A DNA stretch of 64,000 bases, from positions 248,001-312,000 of the forward strand of contig NZ_VNIP01000006.1 in the NCBI RefSeq assembly GCF_008370325.1. The letters are read 5' to 3'. This document shows, piece after piece, positions 25,450 to 34,375 of the stretch (position 1 is its first letter; the number at the start of each line of letters is the position of its first letter). Made by a program: the position numbers and the translations under genes. This DNA comes from Martinezella tropici (GTDB taxonomy: Bacteria; Pseudomonadota; Alphaproteobacteria; Rhizobiales; Rhizobiaceae). The notes below the pieces were generated by a model. That model ran no database searches, was not told the DNA's origin, and worked only from the letters and a program-made list of their open reading frames with translations.

Positions 25450-26013
25450 ATGTCCGCTTTCGATGCCGTTCGCAGCTTTCGCAAGCTTGCCTATAACAAC
25501 GCATTGGCGAATGTCCGGCTGCATCGTGCCTGCGCGGCATTGGAGCCCGGCGAATTCGAAGCCAAGCGTGTGAGTTTCTTTCCTTCAATCAAGGCGACCC
25601 TCAATCATATCCTCAAGGTGGACTGGTTCTATGTCGACGCGCTTGAAGGCGGCACTCTGGGCCTGAAGGCTTTTGACATTGAGGAGCCGTACGACCGCCT
25701 GGACGAATTGACCGGGCAGCAGGCCGATGTCGATCGGCGGCTGGTGACCTTCTGTGAGGCGTTGATGACGGAGACGGCGATGCGGGTCATCGATATCCAA
25801 CGCGACGGCCGCATCCAGCGGGAGAGGGCGGATGATGTGCTGAACCATCTGTTCCAGCATCAGACGCATCATCGCGGGCAGGTTCATGCCATGCTTGCCG
25901 GAACCAGCGTCGCGCCACCGCAGCTCGACGAGTTCATCGTTTCGGACGATGCGCGGTTCAGGGGCGAGGAATTGGCAGCGCTTGGTTGGGATGAAACGAA
26001 GCTGATGCGCTGA
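25450..26013 (+). CDS. DinB-family metal-binding protein
   Basis: A 187-residue four-helix-bundle DinB protein with the metal ligands expected in the family: His in SIKATLNHILKVDWFY and the HQTHHRGQVHAML segment near residues 136-148. DinB proteins often act in thiol-dependent transfer reactions or damage responses. It starts 12 bp after the NUDIX gene, behind GAGGAGG. Its 3' end overlaps the convergent sqdC gene by 56 bases. Confidence 0.85.
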   Translation: MSAFDAVRSFRKLAYNNALANVRLHRACAALEPGEFEAKRVSFFPSIKATLNHILKVDWFYVDALEGGTLGLKAFDIEEPYDRLDELTGQQADVDRRLVTFCEALMTETAMRVIDIQRDGRIQRERADDVLNHLFQHQTHHRGQVHAMLAGTSVAPPQLDEFIVSDDARFRGEELAALGWDETKLMR

Positions 26014-26908
26014 GGTCAGCCTGTAGCGACATCGTCTTTGCCAGCGTTTCGATCGTCCGCTGCAGCAACGCCTTTCCGCCGCCTTGCCATCCAAGAGCGC
26101 GGATCCTCGACGTATTCATGACGTTGGACCCGTACGCTGCAGGCGCCGGCAACGCGTGGGGACAGCCCGTTGCGCTTTGAAGATGCCCTAGGATCTCGCG
26201 CGTGTCGGTCAGAATATCCGAGAGATTGAAGGCTTGGCCGTCAATGCGGGCAGCTTCCGTCTCCAGCAAAAGACGGACAGCGCGGCCGAGATCGCGGCCA
26301 TGAACCTCGGTTCCAGCACGCGCGGGAACCGGCTTGCCGTTCAGATAGTCGTCGAACAGCTCGTCCCATTTGTTCGGTCGGAGGTCTCCATAGACGCCTG
26401 TCGCTCTCAGGCTCGTGGTCGCAAAGCCGGGCGCGGACATGGAGAAAAGTGCGTGTTCGGCGTCGCGCTTCACCTCGCCATAGAGCGTGTTTGGCATCGG
26501 CTTGATCGCCTCGGTCAGCTTCTCTCCGGCAGTGCCATCGCCATAGATGGCGCGGGAGGAGAGAAAGATGCAACGGCGAATGCCGGCCTTTCTGGCGGTT
26601 TCGAAAAGCTTGGCCGAGCCGTCGAGATTGAGCCGGCGAAAGCCGTCCGGATCCTCGCCTTCGCCGCCGCGATATTTGCCGGCAACATGGCTGAAGGCCG
26701 CATGCACGAAGAAATAGGCGTCGTCGAAAGCAACGCTCTGATTTTTCGTTGGGTCGAGGCTCAAGGGGACGAAAGAGACCGACTGCGAAACGAGGCCTGA
26801 TGGAGGCGGATTGCGCCCGCCGATTGCAACCTTGTATCCGGCGGACAGCAGCTCCTCGGCGATGTATCGGCCGACGACGCCTGTTCCGCCTGCGATGAGA
26901 ACTTTCAT
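25958..26908 (-). CDS. sqdC: SqdC-like NAD(P)-dependent reductase/epimerase
   Basis: A 316-residue Rossmann protein of the extended SDR type: GGTGVVGRYIAEELL at the start, catalytic Ser in FLSSRAIYG and YGEVK as the Tyr-x3-Lys pair. It is the last gene of a three-gene cluster with the same order as sqdBDC of Sinorhizobium meliloti, where SqdC is needed for or modifies sulfolipid production. The ATG at 26908 overlaps the sqdD stop by four bases. The exact reaction is unclear. Its 3' end overlaps the convergent dinB gene. Confidence 0.82.
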   Translation of the reverse strand: MKVLIAGGTGVVGRYIAEELLSAGYKVAIGGRNPPPSGLVSQSVSFVPLSLDPTKNQSVAFDDAYFFVHAAFSHVAGKYRGGEGEDPDGFRRLNLDGSAKLFETARKAGIRRCIFLSSRAIYGDGTAGEKLTEAIKPMPNTLYGEVKRDAEHALFSMSAPGFATTSLRATGVYGDLRPNKWDELFDDYLNGKPVPARAGTEVHGRDLGRAVRLLLETEAARIDGQAFNLSDILTDTREILGHLQSATGCPHALPAPAAYGSNVMNTSRIRALGWQGGGKALLQRTIETLAKTMSLQADLSASASFHPNQALPIPRP

Positions 26909-27771
26909 GCCGCTGCTCTTGGATTTGCGAGCGTAGCGATATCGGGCATGTTCCGGCCGGTGTGGAAGCTGTGCCACAGCTCGATTAACGGTCTGAGCTG
27001 TTCGGCCTTGGGATGGTTTTCTTCCCAGGGTTTCTCATACTGGTAGTGCAGGATCGAGATGCTGTTCCAGTCCCAGAGCGCGGGCATGCTGAACCAGACA
27101 TATTGCAGCATGTTCATGAAGATGGGCAGTCCGTGCCAATCCGGGAAGAATGTCTCGAGAAAGGTCTGATCCGTGCGCCGCCAGAAGACGTCGGGACGGT
27201 CGAGGCTCTCTAGCATATGCCGGAAGGTCGCAAGCGACGGCTTGGCGACGAAGACGCCCGAATTCAGCCGATGGAAATCAGCAAGGCTTTCATAGACGTT
27301 CGGCGCGGCGGAAAATTCCGGATAGTCGAAGAGCCTATCGACATTCCTCAGCACCAGCGCATCCGCATCGATGAAGACGCAGGTGTCGTATTCGATCAGC
27401 TGCCAGAGCCTGAGCTTGCAGAAATTGTCGAGCGGTGTGTGGAAGGAGGGCTTGCGACCCCTGGTGAAGGGGGCGGCGGCATGAAGATTGCCGCGGGCAT
27501 GCCGCTCGTTGAAGGCGTCCGACAAAGGCAGGTGTTCGACTTCGACCAGCCGGCAGTCGAGCGCTGATAGCGGGGCAAGATCGTCTCCATTGACCCCTCC
27601 CGTATGGAGCACGACGATATCGGCCTTCGTGCCGCTGTGAACGATCGAGCGGGCAAGCGCCAGAGCACCCATGGCGTAATCGGCATTCGTGACGAGCGTC
27701 ACGAATGCCTGCCCGGCACGGGGACGGCTGTGAGGCCACAAGCCCTGCAGCATTTCGCTTCCGAGCATCAT
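26905..27771 (-). CDS. sqdD: Glycosyltransferase for sulfolipid (SqdD)
   Basis: The 288-residue protein belongs to the GT8/glycogenin-like group: VTLVTNADYAMGALALARS near the start, the metal-binding DxD in CVFIDADALVL, and LNSGVFVAKPSLATF. In S. meliloti SqdD is thought to transfer sulfoquinovose from UDP-sulfoquinovose to diacylglycerol. Four-base overlaps (ATGA) with both neighbours show tight translational coupling. It is cytosolic or membrane-peripheral; no transmembrane helix is seen. Confidence 0.88.
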   Translation of the reverse strand: MMLGSEMLQGLWPHSRPRAGQAFVTLVTNADYAMGALALARSIVHSGTKADIVVLHTGGVNGDDLAPLSALDCRLVEVEHLPLSDAFNERHARGNLHAAAPFTRGRKPSFHTPLDNFCKLRLWQLIEYDTCVFIDADALVLRNVDRLFDYPEFSAAPNVYESLADFHRLNSGVFVAKPSLATFRHMLESLDRPDVFWRRTDQTFLETFFPDWHGLPIFMNMLQYVWFSMPALWDWNSISILHYQYEKPWEENHPKAEQLRPLIELWHSFHTGRNMPDIATLANPRAAA

Positions 27772-28988
27772 GACACGGATTTCAACCTCTTGCCCTCGGG
27801 ATCATGGTTGACCGTCGCGGCGAGATCCTTGGTCCAGGCGGAGATGGCCGGAACGCGCGATCGATCGACGCGATAGGCATATTTCTTGGCGACGTCGACG
27901 ATTTCGCTGAGAAGGCCGGCTTCGAGGGTGATTGGCTTGAGCCCGAGATCGAGGAATTTTTCGTTCTTGACGATCAGGTCGTTCTCGGGCGCTTCCTTGC
28001 GCGGATTGGGCAGACGGACGACTTCCGCGCCGCTCATCTTGGCGATCATGTCGGCGAGATCGCGGACGCGATGTGTTTCCGTCATCTGGTTGAAGATTTC
28101 GACACGAGCGCCGCGGGCCGGCGGATTCTTCAGCGCCAGCTCGATGCAGCGCACGGAGTCCTGGATATGGATGAAGGCGCGGGTCTGGCCGCCGGTGCCG
28201 TGCACGGTCAGGGGATGGCCGATCGCCGCCTGGATGAGAAAGCGGTTCAGCACCGTGCCATAGTCGCCGTCATAGTCGAACCGGTTGATCAGCTGCTCGT
28301 GCCGGCGCGTCTGCTCCGTGTGCGTACCCCAGACGATGCCCTGATGCAGATCGGTGATCCTGAGGCCGTCGTTCTTGGCATAGAACTGAAACAGCAGCTG
28401 ATCGAGACACTTGGTCATGTGGTAGATCGAGCCGGGATTGGCGGGGTAAAGGATTTCCTGGCTGACGGTGCGACCGTCGGTCGTATCGATGCCGACAGGC
28501 AGATAGCCTTCGGGGATGGCGGCACCCACCGTGGAATAGCCATAGACGCCCATCGTGCCGAGATGCACGAGATGCGCGTCAAGATTGAGTTCGGCGAGCG
28601 CGTTCAAGAGATTGTGCGTGGCGTTGACGTTGTTGTTGACGGTGTAGTTCTTGTGGCGGTCGCTCTTCATCGAATAGGGCGCGGCGCGCTGCTCGGCGAA
28701 ATGCACGATGGCGTCGGGGCGGTGCTCGACAAGCCATTTCTTCAGAAGCTCATAGTCCTTGGCGAGATCGATGAGATTGAAATGGATGCGGCGTCCGGTT
28801 TCGGTGTGCCAGATGCGGGTGCGTTCCTGGATCGAATCCATCGGCGTCAGCGATTGGACGCCGAGTTCGGTATCGATCCATCGGCGGGAAAGATTGTCAA
28901 GGATGTGGATCTCATGACCGGCGTCGGAGAGGTGGAGCGAGGTTGGCCAACCGATGAATCCGTCACCACCCATAACCGCTATTTTCAT
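27768..28988 (-). CDS. sqdB: UDP-sulfoquinovose synthase (SqdB)
   Basis: A 406-residue SDR enzyme closely matching the SQD1/SqdB pattern: GGDGFIGWPTSLHLS (NAD site), FAEQRAAPYSMKSDR, the active-site Thr in LGTMGVYG (T145) and SIYHMTKCLDQ (Tyr189-x3-Lys193). It makes UDP-sulfoquinovose from UDP-glucose and sulfite. It heads the sqdBDC operon. SQDG is an acidic, phosphate-free lipid used under phosphate limitation. The family length is about 390-410. Confidence 0.93.
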   Translation of the reverse strand: MKIAVMGGDGFIGWPTSLHLSDAGHEIHILDNLSRRWIDTELGVQSLTPMDSIQERTRIWHTETGRRIHFNLIDLAKDYELLKKWLVEHRPDAIVHFAEQRAAPYSMKSDRHKNYTVNNNVNATHNLLNALAELNLDAHLVHLGTMGVYGYSTVGAAIPEGYLPVGIDTTDGRTVSQEILYPANPGSIYHMTKCLDQLLFQFYAKNDGLRITDLHQGIVWGTHTEQTRRHEQLINRFDYDGDYGTVLNRFLIQAAIGHPLTVHGTGGQTRAFIHIQDSVRCIELALKNPPARGARVEIFNQMTETHRVRDLADMIAKMSGAEVVRLPNPRKEAPENDLIVKNEKFLDLGLKPITLEAGLLSEIVDVAKKYAYRVDRSRVPAISAWTKDLAATVNHDPEGKRLKSVS

Positions 28989-29124
28989 GAGATTTTTCCT
29001 TCTGCGCCGATCCGCTAGCCGGCACCATTCCGGATAGTCGGAGTCTATGACAATTGTTCAAAGCTTGCTTGATGGCAGAACTTCGGCCAAAGAGATGCCG
29101 GACATTCAAGGAGATGCGGCAACG

Positions 29125-29580
29125 ATGAACAGCCCCTTTCTGATTGCTGGGGAACTGGAAGCCGGAAGCCACCGGCTGATGCAGCGAGTCTATTACGAGG
29201 ATACGGATTTTTCCGGTCTCGTCTATCACGCACGGTATCTGCATTTCCTCGAGCGCGGGCGCACGGACTATCTGCGCTGCCTCGGTGTGGAACAGCGCGA
29301 ACTATTGAATGCCGATGACGAAGGGCTGGTTTTCGTCGTTCATCGCATGGAGATCGATTTCAAGGGGCCGGCGCGCATGGATGATGTGCTGACGATCCGC
29401 ACGGTCACGGAAAAGGCCGGCGGCGCCAAGATGGTGCTGTCCCAGGAGATACGGCGCGGCGACACGTTGCTGATCGCCGCCAAGGTCATCATCGCCGTGA
29501 TCAACGCGAAAGGACGCCCGCGGCGTTTGCCGGAAAAACTCGCCGCGCAGATGCTGGCGGCATCGGAAAATGTTGGCTAG
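29125..29580 (+). CDS. ybgC: Tol-Pal system acyl-CoA thioesterase YbgC
   Basis: A 151-residue hot-dog-fold thioesterase with the signature VYYEDTDFSGLVYHARYLHFLERGRTDYL, whose first Asp pair is catalytic. It sits upstream of tolQRAB-pal, its standard location, though 416 bp separate it from tolQ. The frame is open upstream to 29047; the ATG at 29125 was chosen for the AAGGAGA upstream and the family N-terminus. It acts in the cytosol on acyl-CoA or acyl-ACP. Confidence 0.9.
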   Translation: MNSPFLIAGELEAGSHRLMQRVYYEDTDFSGLVYHARYLHFLERGRTDYLRCLGVEQRELLNADDEGLVFVVHRMEIDFKGPARMDDVLTIRTVTEKAGGAKMVLSQEIRRGDTLLIAAKVIIAVINAKGRPRRLPEKLAAQMLAASENVG

Positions 29581-29996
29581 CAGAGGATTTGGCGTCTTCA
29601 CGTCGCCAGACGGCGGGAGCAAAGATACGTGATTGGAAATAGGCTGCTTGCAATAACTTGAGTTTTATGTGAAGGAATTCGCCACGCAAGCTTTGTCTGC
29701 GTTTGCCGCCGGTTTCGTCCGGTCAGTTCTTCCCTGGAGCTAGAATAACCTTCGCCGCCGTTAAATCCTTCATGTTTCGACGCTAACATTCTTTTAACCA
29801 TAATAGTGTCTTACTGGTTATGTCGGAGTTTGTGCGGTGCACGCCTTCCTTTGACCAAATTTGACGGCAAGAAGGCAGTTGTAAGCTTGGAAGGCTTGAC
29901 CAGGGCGTTCAGCGGCGGCTGCCAAACAATTCTTGTGAGATCACTTTTAGCCGCCCGGTCTAGCGCCGGGCGTTTGGATTCGGGGATTTTGGATCA
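29581..29996. promoter_or_regulatory. Intergenic leader/promoter region of the tol operon
   Basis: This 416-bp gap between ybgC and tolQ has no convincing gene. It has an AT-rich zone (TTCTTTTAACCATAATAGTG near 29790-29810) that may be the tolQ promoter. A strong hairpin, CGCCCGG-N7-CCGGGCG at 29952-29972, ends 24 bp before the tolQ start. This hairpin is close enough to affect ribosome loading or to act as an attenuator; that is inference. Confidence 0.45.
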
Positions 29997-30719
29997 ATGG
30001 AACAAGTAGCATTGGCGGCGGCGGCCACACCGGACATCACGCTCTGGTCGCTCTTCATGCAGGCGGGCTTGGTCGTCAAGCTCGTCATGATCGGTTTGCT
30101 GGCAGCGTCCGTATGGACCTGGGCGATCGTCATCGACAAATATTTGAGCTATGCGCGAGCGCGCCGACAGTTCGATCATTTCGAGCAGGTCTTCTGGTCT
30201 GGCCAGTCGCTCGAAGAGCTCTATCGCACGCTTTCGGAGCGCAACAATACGGGCCTCGGCGCCATCTTCGTCGCCGCCATGCGCGAATGGAAGAAGTCCT
30301 TCGAGCGCGGCGCCCGCTCGCCGATCGGCCTGCAGATGCGTATCGACCGCGCCATGGACGTGACCCTGGCGCGTGAATCGGAACATTTGACCGCGCGCCT
30401 CGGATCGCTCGCGACCATCGGTTCTGCCGGTCCGTTCATTGGTCTTTTCGGTACGGTCGTCGGTATCATGACCTCGTTCCAGGCGATCGCCGGTTCGAAG
30501 TCGACCAACCTTGCGGTTGTTGCGCCGGGTATCGCCGAAGCGCTGCTTGCAACCGCCATCGGCCTGGTCGCCGCTATCCCGGCCGTTATCGCCTACAACA
30601 AGTTCTCGGGCGATGCCGGCAAGCTCTCGGGCCGCATGGAAGGTTTCGCGGACGAATTCTCCGCCATCCTTTCGCGCCAGATCGATGAGAAGCTGCAGCC
30701 GCGTCAGGCAGCGCAGTAA
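29997..30719 (+). CDS. tolQ: Tol-Pal system protein TolQ
   Basis: The 240-residue inner-membrane protein has the ExbB/TolQ layout: one TM near residues 20-40, a cytoplasmic loop, and two TMs toward the C-terminus with the conserved LATIGSAGPFIGLFGTVVGIM and PGIAEALLATAIGLVAAIPAV. With TolR it forms the proton-driven motor that energises TolA. tolR follows after 27 bp. Confidence 0.95.
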   Translation: MEQVALAAAATPDITLWSLFMQAGLVVKLVMIGLLAASVWTWAIVIDKYLSYARARRQFDHFEQVFWSGQSLEELYRTLSERNNTGLGAIFVAAMREWKKSFERGARSPIGLQMRIDRAMDVTLARESEHLTARLGSLATIGSAGPFIGLFGTVVGIMTSFQAIAGSKSTNLAVVAPGIAEALLATAIGLVAAIPAVIAYNKFSGDAGKLSGRMEGFADEFSAILSRQIDEKLQPRQAAQ

Positions 30720-30746
30720 GTCGCGGACAGGACCGGAGTATTTCAC

Positions 30747-31208
30747 ATGGCAATGTCTGTTGGAGGCAAGGGTGGCGGCGGTGGCCGCCGGGGCGGTCGT
30801 CGCGGCGGTGGCCGGGGTGGTCCGATTTCCGAGATCAACGTGACGCCGCTGGTTGACGTCATGCTCGTGCTGCTGATCATCTTCATGGTGGCGGCACCGA
30901 TGATGACATCGGGTGTTCCGATCGACCTGCCGCAGACGCAGGCCGGCGCGCTGAACGCCCAGACGCAGCCCATCACGATTTCGATTAAGGCCGATGGCCA
31001 GGTGTTCATCGGGGAATCGCAGATCCAGGCCACCGAAATCGCGGATAAGCTGAAGGCGATCGCCACGACCGGCTATAGCGAACGCATCTTCGTAAAGGGC
31101 GATGCGAAAGCGCCTTACGGCGTGATTGCCGACGTCATGTCTCGCATTCAGGAGGCCGGCTACAAGAACATCGGCCTGGTTACGCAGCAGCAGACAACGG
31201 ATCACTGA
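30747..31208 (+). CDS. tolR: Tol-Pal system protein TolR
   Basis: A 153-residue ExbD/TolR protein with a single TM (VDVMLVLLIIFMVAAPMM) containing the proton-path Asp (in TPLVDVML) and a periplasmic domain ending IGLVTQQQT. A notable feature is the glycine/arginine-rich N-terminal tail of about 25 residues before SEINVTPL, much longer and more basic than in E. coli. It is cytoplasmic-side facing. The gene is co-transcribed with tolQ and tolA. Confidence 0.95.
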   Translation: MAMSVGGKGGGGGRRGGRRGGGRGGPISEINVTPLVDVMLVLLIIFMVAAPMMTSGVPIDLPQTQAGALNAQTQPITISIKADGQVFIGESQIQATEIADKLKAIATTGYSERIFVKGDAKAPYGVIADVMSRIQEAGYKNIGLVTQQQTTDH

Positions 31209-31217
31209 CGAACCGAC

Positions 31218-32474
31218 ATGAAGCGCAGTATTGCTACATCTGCTGTCATTCACATCCTGGTGCTGATCGGCGCCATGGTGACACTGAGTGCCCCGGCGCC
31301 GCTGGAGACGCCGGAAAGCACGGCAATGGATGTCGATATCGTGACTGCGGATCAACTCCAGCAGGGCGAGAAGAAAGCGCCGGTGACGGATCACGTCTCG
31401 CGCAAGCAGACCACGAAGCAGGATCAGGTCGCCAACGCCCAGAATGTCGGCGAGAACAAGGTCGATATCAAGAACCCGGTCGTGCCGACCCAACGACCGG
31501 AGAGCGAGACTGCGGCCCTGGCGCCGAAGAAGGTGGAGACGCCTGTTCCGCAGGACGATCCGCGGCCGAATGATGTCAAGACGATCGAGCAGAAGGAAAC
31601 GGAAGCCGCACCGAAGGAAGTGGCTGCCATTCCGCAGCAGAAGCCGGATGTGACGCCCACTCCGACACCGAAGACGGACCCCACACCGCCGACACCGAAA
31701 GCCGATGCGACGCCGACCCCGCCGCCGGTACAACAGCCGGTCGACCAGGCTGAAATCCCGCTGCCAACCAATGCTCCCGTTCCGGTTGTCAAGCCGCAAC
31801 CGACGCCGCCGAAGGCCGCCGAGCAGAAGCCGGAGGTCAAACCGACGCCGAAGCCGGATGTGAAGGTGGCCGACGCCAAGCCGACGGACAAGACGACGAC
31901 GCAGAGCACCAGCAAGACAACCTCTCCCGATGACGGCAAGAAGGACGCTGACAAGAAGCGCGAGACTCCAAAGGGAGCTAAATCGGCCAGCGATTTCAAC
32001 GCCGATGAAATCTCGGCGATGTTGAACAATACATCGTCGAAGGGCGGTGCTGCACGGTCGTCCAAGCAGGCGTCCGCCGGTGCGGATACGCAGGTTGCTT
32101 CACGTGGTGGGATGAAATCGCTCGGCGGTGGCAAGCTCAGCCAGAGCCAGAAGGACGGTTTGCGCGATCTGATTGGTAAGAACTGGAATGTTGTCCCCGG
32201 CATGGAAGGGGCAAGCGATGTCACGATCAAGGTTCATGTTCGTCTCGACAAGTCAGGTCAGATTGTCGGCGCACCGGAAGTCTCCGTCAGCGGCGGCCCG
32301 GCTACGACGCAGCAAGCGCTAAGAGGCGCCGCCGAGCGTGCGGTGCTGAAAAGCCGTACCGATCTGCAAAAGGAAGTGAACGCCGGAGGATTGTTGCCGC
32401 CGGATAAATATGATGGCGCGGACGGCTGGAACGAGCTGGTGCTCAACTTCGATCCGAGAGACTTGGGGCTGTGA
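31218..32474 (+). CDS. tolA: Tol-Pal system protein TolA
   Basis: The 418-residue protein has a TolA layout: N-terminal TM (AVIHILVLIGAMVTLSA), a long periplasm-spanning domain rich in Pro, Lys, Thr and Glu (about residues 45-250), and a C-terminal TonB-like domain (from about 300: LIGKNWNVVPGMEGASDVTI). It links the TolQR motor with TolB/Pal and the outer membrane during constriction. The middle domain is proline-rich rather than the helical Ala/Lys-rich rod of E. coli TolA. The next gene overlaps its stop (TGATG). Confidence 0.92.
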   Translation: MKRSIATSAVIHILVLIGAMVTLSAPAPLETPESTAMDVDIVTADQLQQGEKKAPVTDHVSRKQTTKQDQVANAQNVGENKVDIKNPVVPTQRPESETAALAPKKVETPVPQDDPRPNDVKTIEQKETEAAPKEVAAIPQQKPDVTPTPTPKTDPTPPTPKADATPTPPPVQQPVDQAEIPLPTNAPVPVVKPQPTPPKAAEQKPEVKPTPKPDVKVADAKPTDKTTTQSTSKTTSPDDGKKDADKKRETPKGAKSASDFNADEISAMLNNTSSKGGAARSSKQASAGADTQVASRGGMKSLGGGKLSQSQKDGLRDLIGKNWNVVPGMEGASDVTIKVHVRLDKSGQIVGAPEVSVSGGPATTQQALRGAAERAVLKSRTDLQKEVNAGGLLPPDKYDGADGWNELVLNFDPRDLGL

Positions 32475-32890
32475 TGCGGGAAATGCAGCCTTCAATGAGC
32501 CACTGTCGCCGTTTCGGCCTGAGCTTGCTTGCGGCCTTGGGCATGATGTTGGCTGGTTCCGCGTCGGTGCAGGCTGCAAGCCCTACACAGCCGCATGAAA
32601 ATTCGACTAGAGACAGTATCCGCGACGACGTCGCGAGGAATTGGAATATCGTTCCCGGCATGGAAGGAGCGAAGCACGTCCACGTCCAGGTGCATCTCAA
32701 GCTCAGCCGAAGCGGAGAAATCGTCGGCGAGCCGAAGGTTACAGTGACCGGCGGTCCCAAGGCGACGCAGCAAGCCATCGCGGCGAGCGCGATGCGAGCT
32801 GTGCTCCGGACTGCCCCCTTCAAGAATCTGCCAACAGATCAATATGACGACTGGAAAGAAGTTACCCTTAACTTCGGACCGGTTCTCTGA
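32474..32890 (+). CDS. Free-standing TolA C-terminal-domain-like exported protein
   Basis: The 138-residue product has a signal peptide ([19 protein letters not shown]) and then essentially one domain that repeats the TolA C-terminus: [18 protein letters not shown] here versus KNWNVVPGMEGASDVTIK in TolA, followed by [16 protein letters not shown] versus SGQIVGAPEVSVSGGP, and a shared end VTLNF versus LVLNF. It has no long spacer and no separate anchor. The gene overlaps tolA (TGATG) and precedes tolB, so it is in the operon. A role as regulator or decoy partner in Tol-Pal is possible but not shown. Confidence 0.85.
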   Translation: MREMQPSMSHCRRFGLSLLAALGMMLAGSASVQAASPTQPHENSTRDSIRDDVARNWNIVPGMEGAKHVHVQVHLKLSRSGEIVGEPKVTVTGGPKATQQAIAASAMRAVLRTAPFKNLPTDQYDDWKEVTLNFGPVL

Positions 32891-32918
32891 CGAATTAATG
32901 CTGAAAGGCTTGGCACAT

Positions 32919-34223
32919 ATGATCAGAAACTCCCTCGTTCGTCTCCTGCTGGTGCTGGCAGGCCTGACGGCAGTCCTCGCCACTCCGGCCTATGCCGTGG
33001 TCGAGCTCAACATCAACAAGGGCAATGTCCAGCCCATGCCGATCGCTATCACCGACCTTCTGTCGAATGATAGCCTTGGCCCGCAGATCTCGGGCGTGAT
33101 CGCAGCCGATCTGCAGCGCTCCGGATTGTTCGCTCCGATCAACAAGCAGGCCTTCATCGAGAAGATCACCAATCCGGATTCGACCCCGCGCTTCCAGGAC
33201 TGGACGTCGATCAACGCGCAGGCGCTGGTGACGGGCCGCGTCACGCAGGAAGGCGGCCGCCTTCGTGCCGAATTCCGCCTGTGGGACACGTTCGGCAATA
33301 GCCAGATGATCGGCCAGCAGTTCTTTGCCCAGCCGGATAACTGGCGCCGCGTTGCGCACATCATTGCCGATGCGATCTATCAGAAGATCACCGGCGAGAA
33401 GGGCTATTTCGATACGCGCGTCGTTTTCGTTGCCGAAAGCGGCCCGAAGACGGCTCGCAAGACGCAGCTCGGCATCATGGACCAGGACGGCGCCAATGTG
33501 CGCATGCTGACCGACGGCAGCGATCTGGTGCTGACGCCGCGCTTCTCGCCCAACCGGCAGGAAGTGACCTACATGTCCTTCGCCAACCAGCAGCCGCGCG
33601 TCTATCTGCTGCAGTTGCAGACGGGCCAGCGCGAATTGGTCGGCAACTTCCCCGGCATGACCTTCTCGCCGCGCTTCTCGCCGGATGGCCAGCGCGTGAT
33701 CATGAGCCTGCAGCAGGAAGGCAACGCCAACATCTATACGATGGACCTGCGCTCGCGCACGACGACACGCCTGACCTCGACGGCCGCCATCGACACCTCG
33801 CCGTCCTATTCGCCCGACGGCTCGCAGATCGCCTTCGAAAGCGACCGCGGCGGAAAGCCGCAGATCTATGTGATGGGTGCCGACGGTTCCAACCAGCGCC
33901 GCATTTCCTTCGGTGACGGTTCGTACTCCACGCCGGTCTGGTCGCCGCGCGGCGATCTCATCGCCTTCACCAAGCAGTCCGGCGGAAGCTTCTCCATCGG
34001 CGTCATGAAGACCGACGGTTCGGGCGAGCGCCTGCTGACCACCGGCTTCCATAACGAAGGCCCGACCTGGGCACCGAACGGCCGCGTCATCATGTTCTTC
34101 CGTCAGCCGGCCGGTTCAGGCGGCCCGCAGCTCTATTCGATTGACCTGACCGGCTATAACGAACAGAAGATCCCGACTCCTGGCTTCGCTTCCGACCCGG
34201 CATGGTCGCCGCTTCTCGAGTAG
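32919..34223 (+). CDS. tolB: Tol-Pal system beta-propeller protein TolB
   Basis: A 434-residue periplasmic protein: signal peptide ([18 protein letters not shown]), N-terminal alpha/beta domain, then a six-bladed propeller whose blades show the repeats [49 protein letters not shown] and [12 protein letters not shown]. It binds Pal and the TolA domain. The ATG at 32919 gives the expected leader; 32898 is an alternative. Confidence 0.95.
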   Translation: MIRNSLVRLLLVLAGLTAVLATPAYAVVELNINKGNVQPMPIAITDLLSNDSLGPQISGVIAADLQRSGLFAPINKQAFIEKITNPDSTPRFQDWTSINAQALVTGRVTQEGGRLRAEFRLWDTFGNSQMIGQQFFAQPDNWRRVAHIIADAIYQKITGEKGYFDTRVVFVAESGPKTARKTQLGIMDQDGANVRMLTDGSDLVLTPRFSPNRQEVTYMSFANQQPRVYLLQLQTGQRELVGNFPGMTFSPRFSPDGQRVIMSLQQEGNANIYTMDLRSRTTTRLTSTAAIDTSPSYSPDGSQIAFESDRGGKPQIYVMGADGSNQRRISFGDGSYSTPVWSPRGDLIAFTKQSGGSFSIGVMKTDGSGERLLTTGFHNEGPTWAPNGRVIMFFRQPAGSGGPQLYSIDLTGYNEQKIPTPGFASDPAWSPLLE

Positions 34224-34375
34224 CGAGAGCCCTGCCACGTTATCGCCGCAAAGTCCTGTGAGTGGACCCTTTCGGGACGATTTTAGGACATCATTAACCA
34301 TATTTGTTGGAATCGGATTAACCGAACCCGGTTACAGTCTGGCAACCCTGATAGAGACTTAAGGAGAGACCGGCC

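Noticed and set aside
27804..29018. 404-codon open frame on the plus strand across sqdB
   Set aside because: Shadow of sqdB; no ribosome site or recognisable domain.
29806..30009. 67-codon plus-strand frame in the tolQ leader
   Set aside because: No ribosome site, no domain, and it runs through the leader hairpin into the tolQ start.
29994..31799. 601-codon open frame antisense to tolQ, tolR and tolA
   Set aside because: Arg/His/Leu-rich composition and full overlap with clearly coding tol genes.
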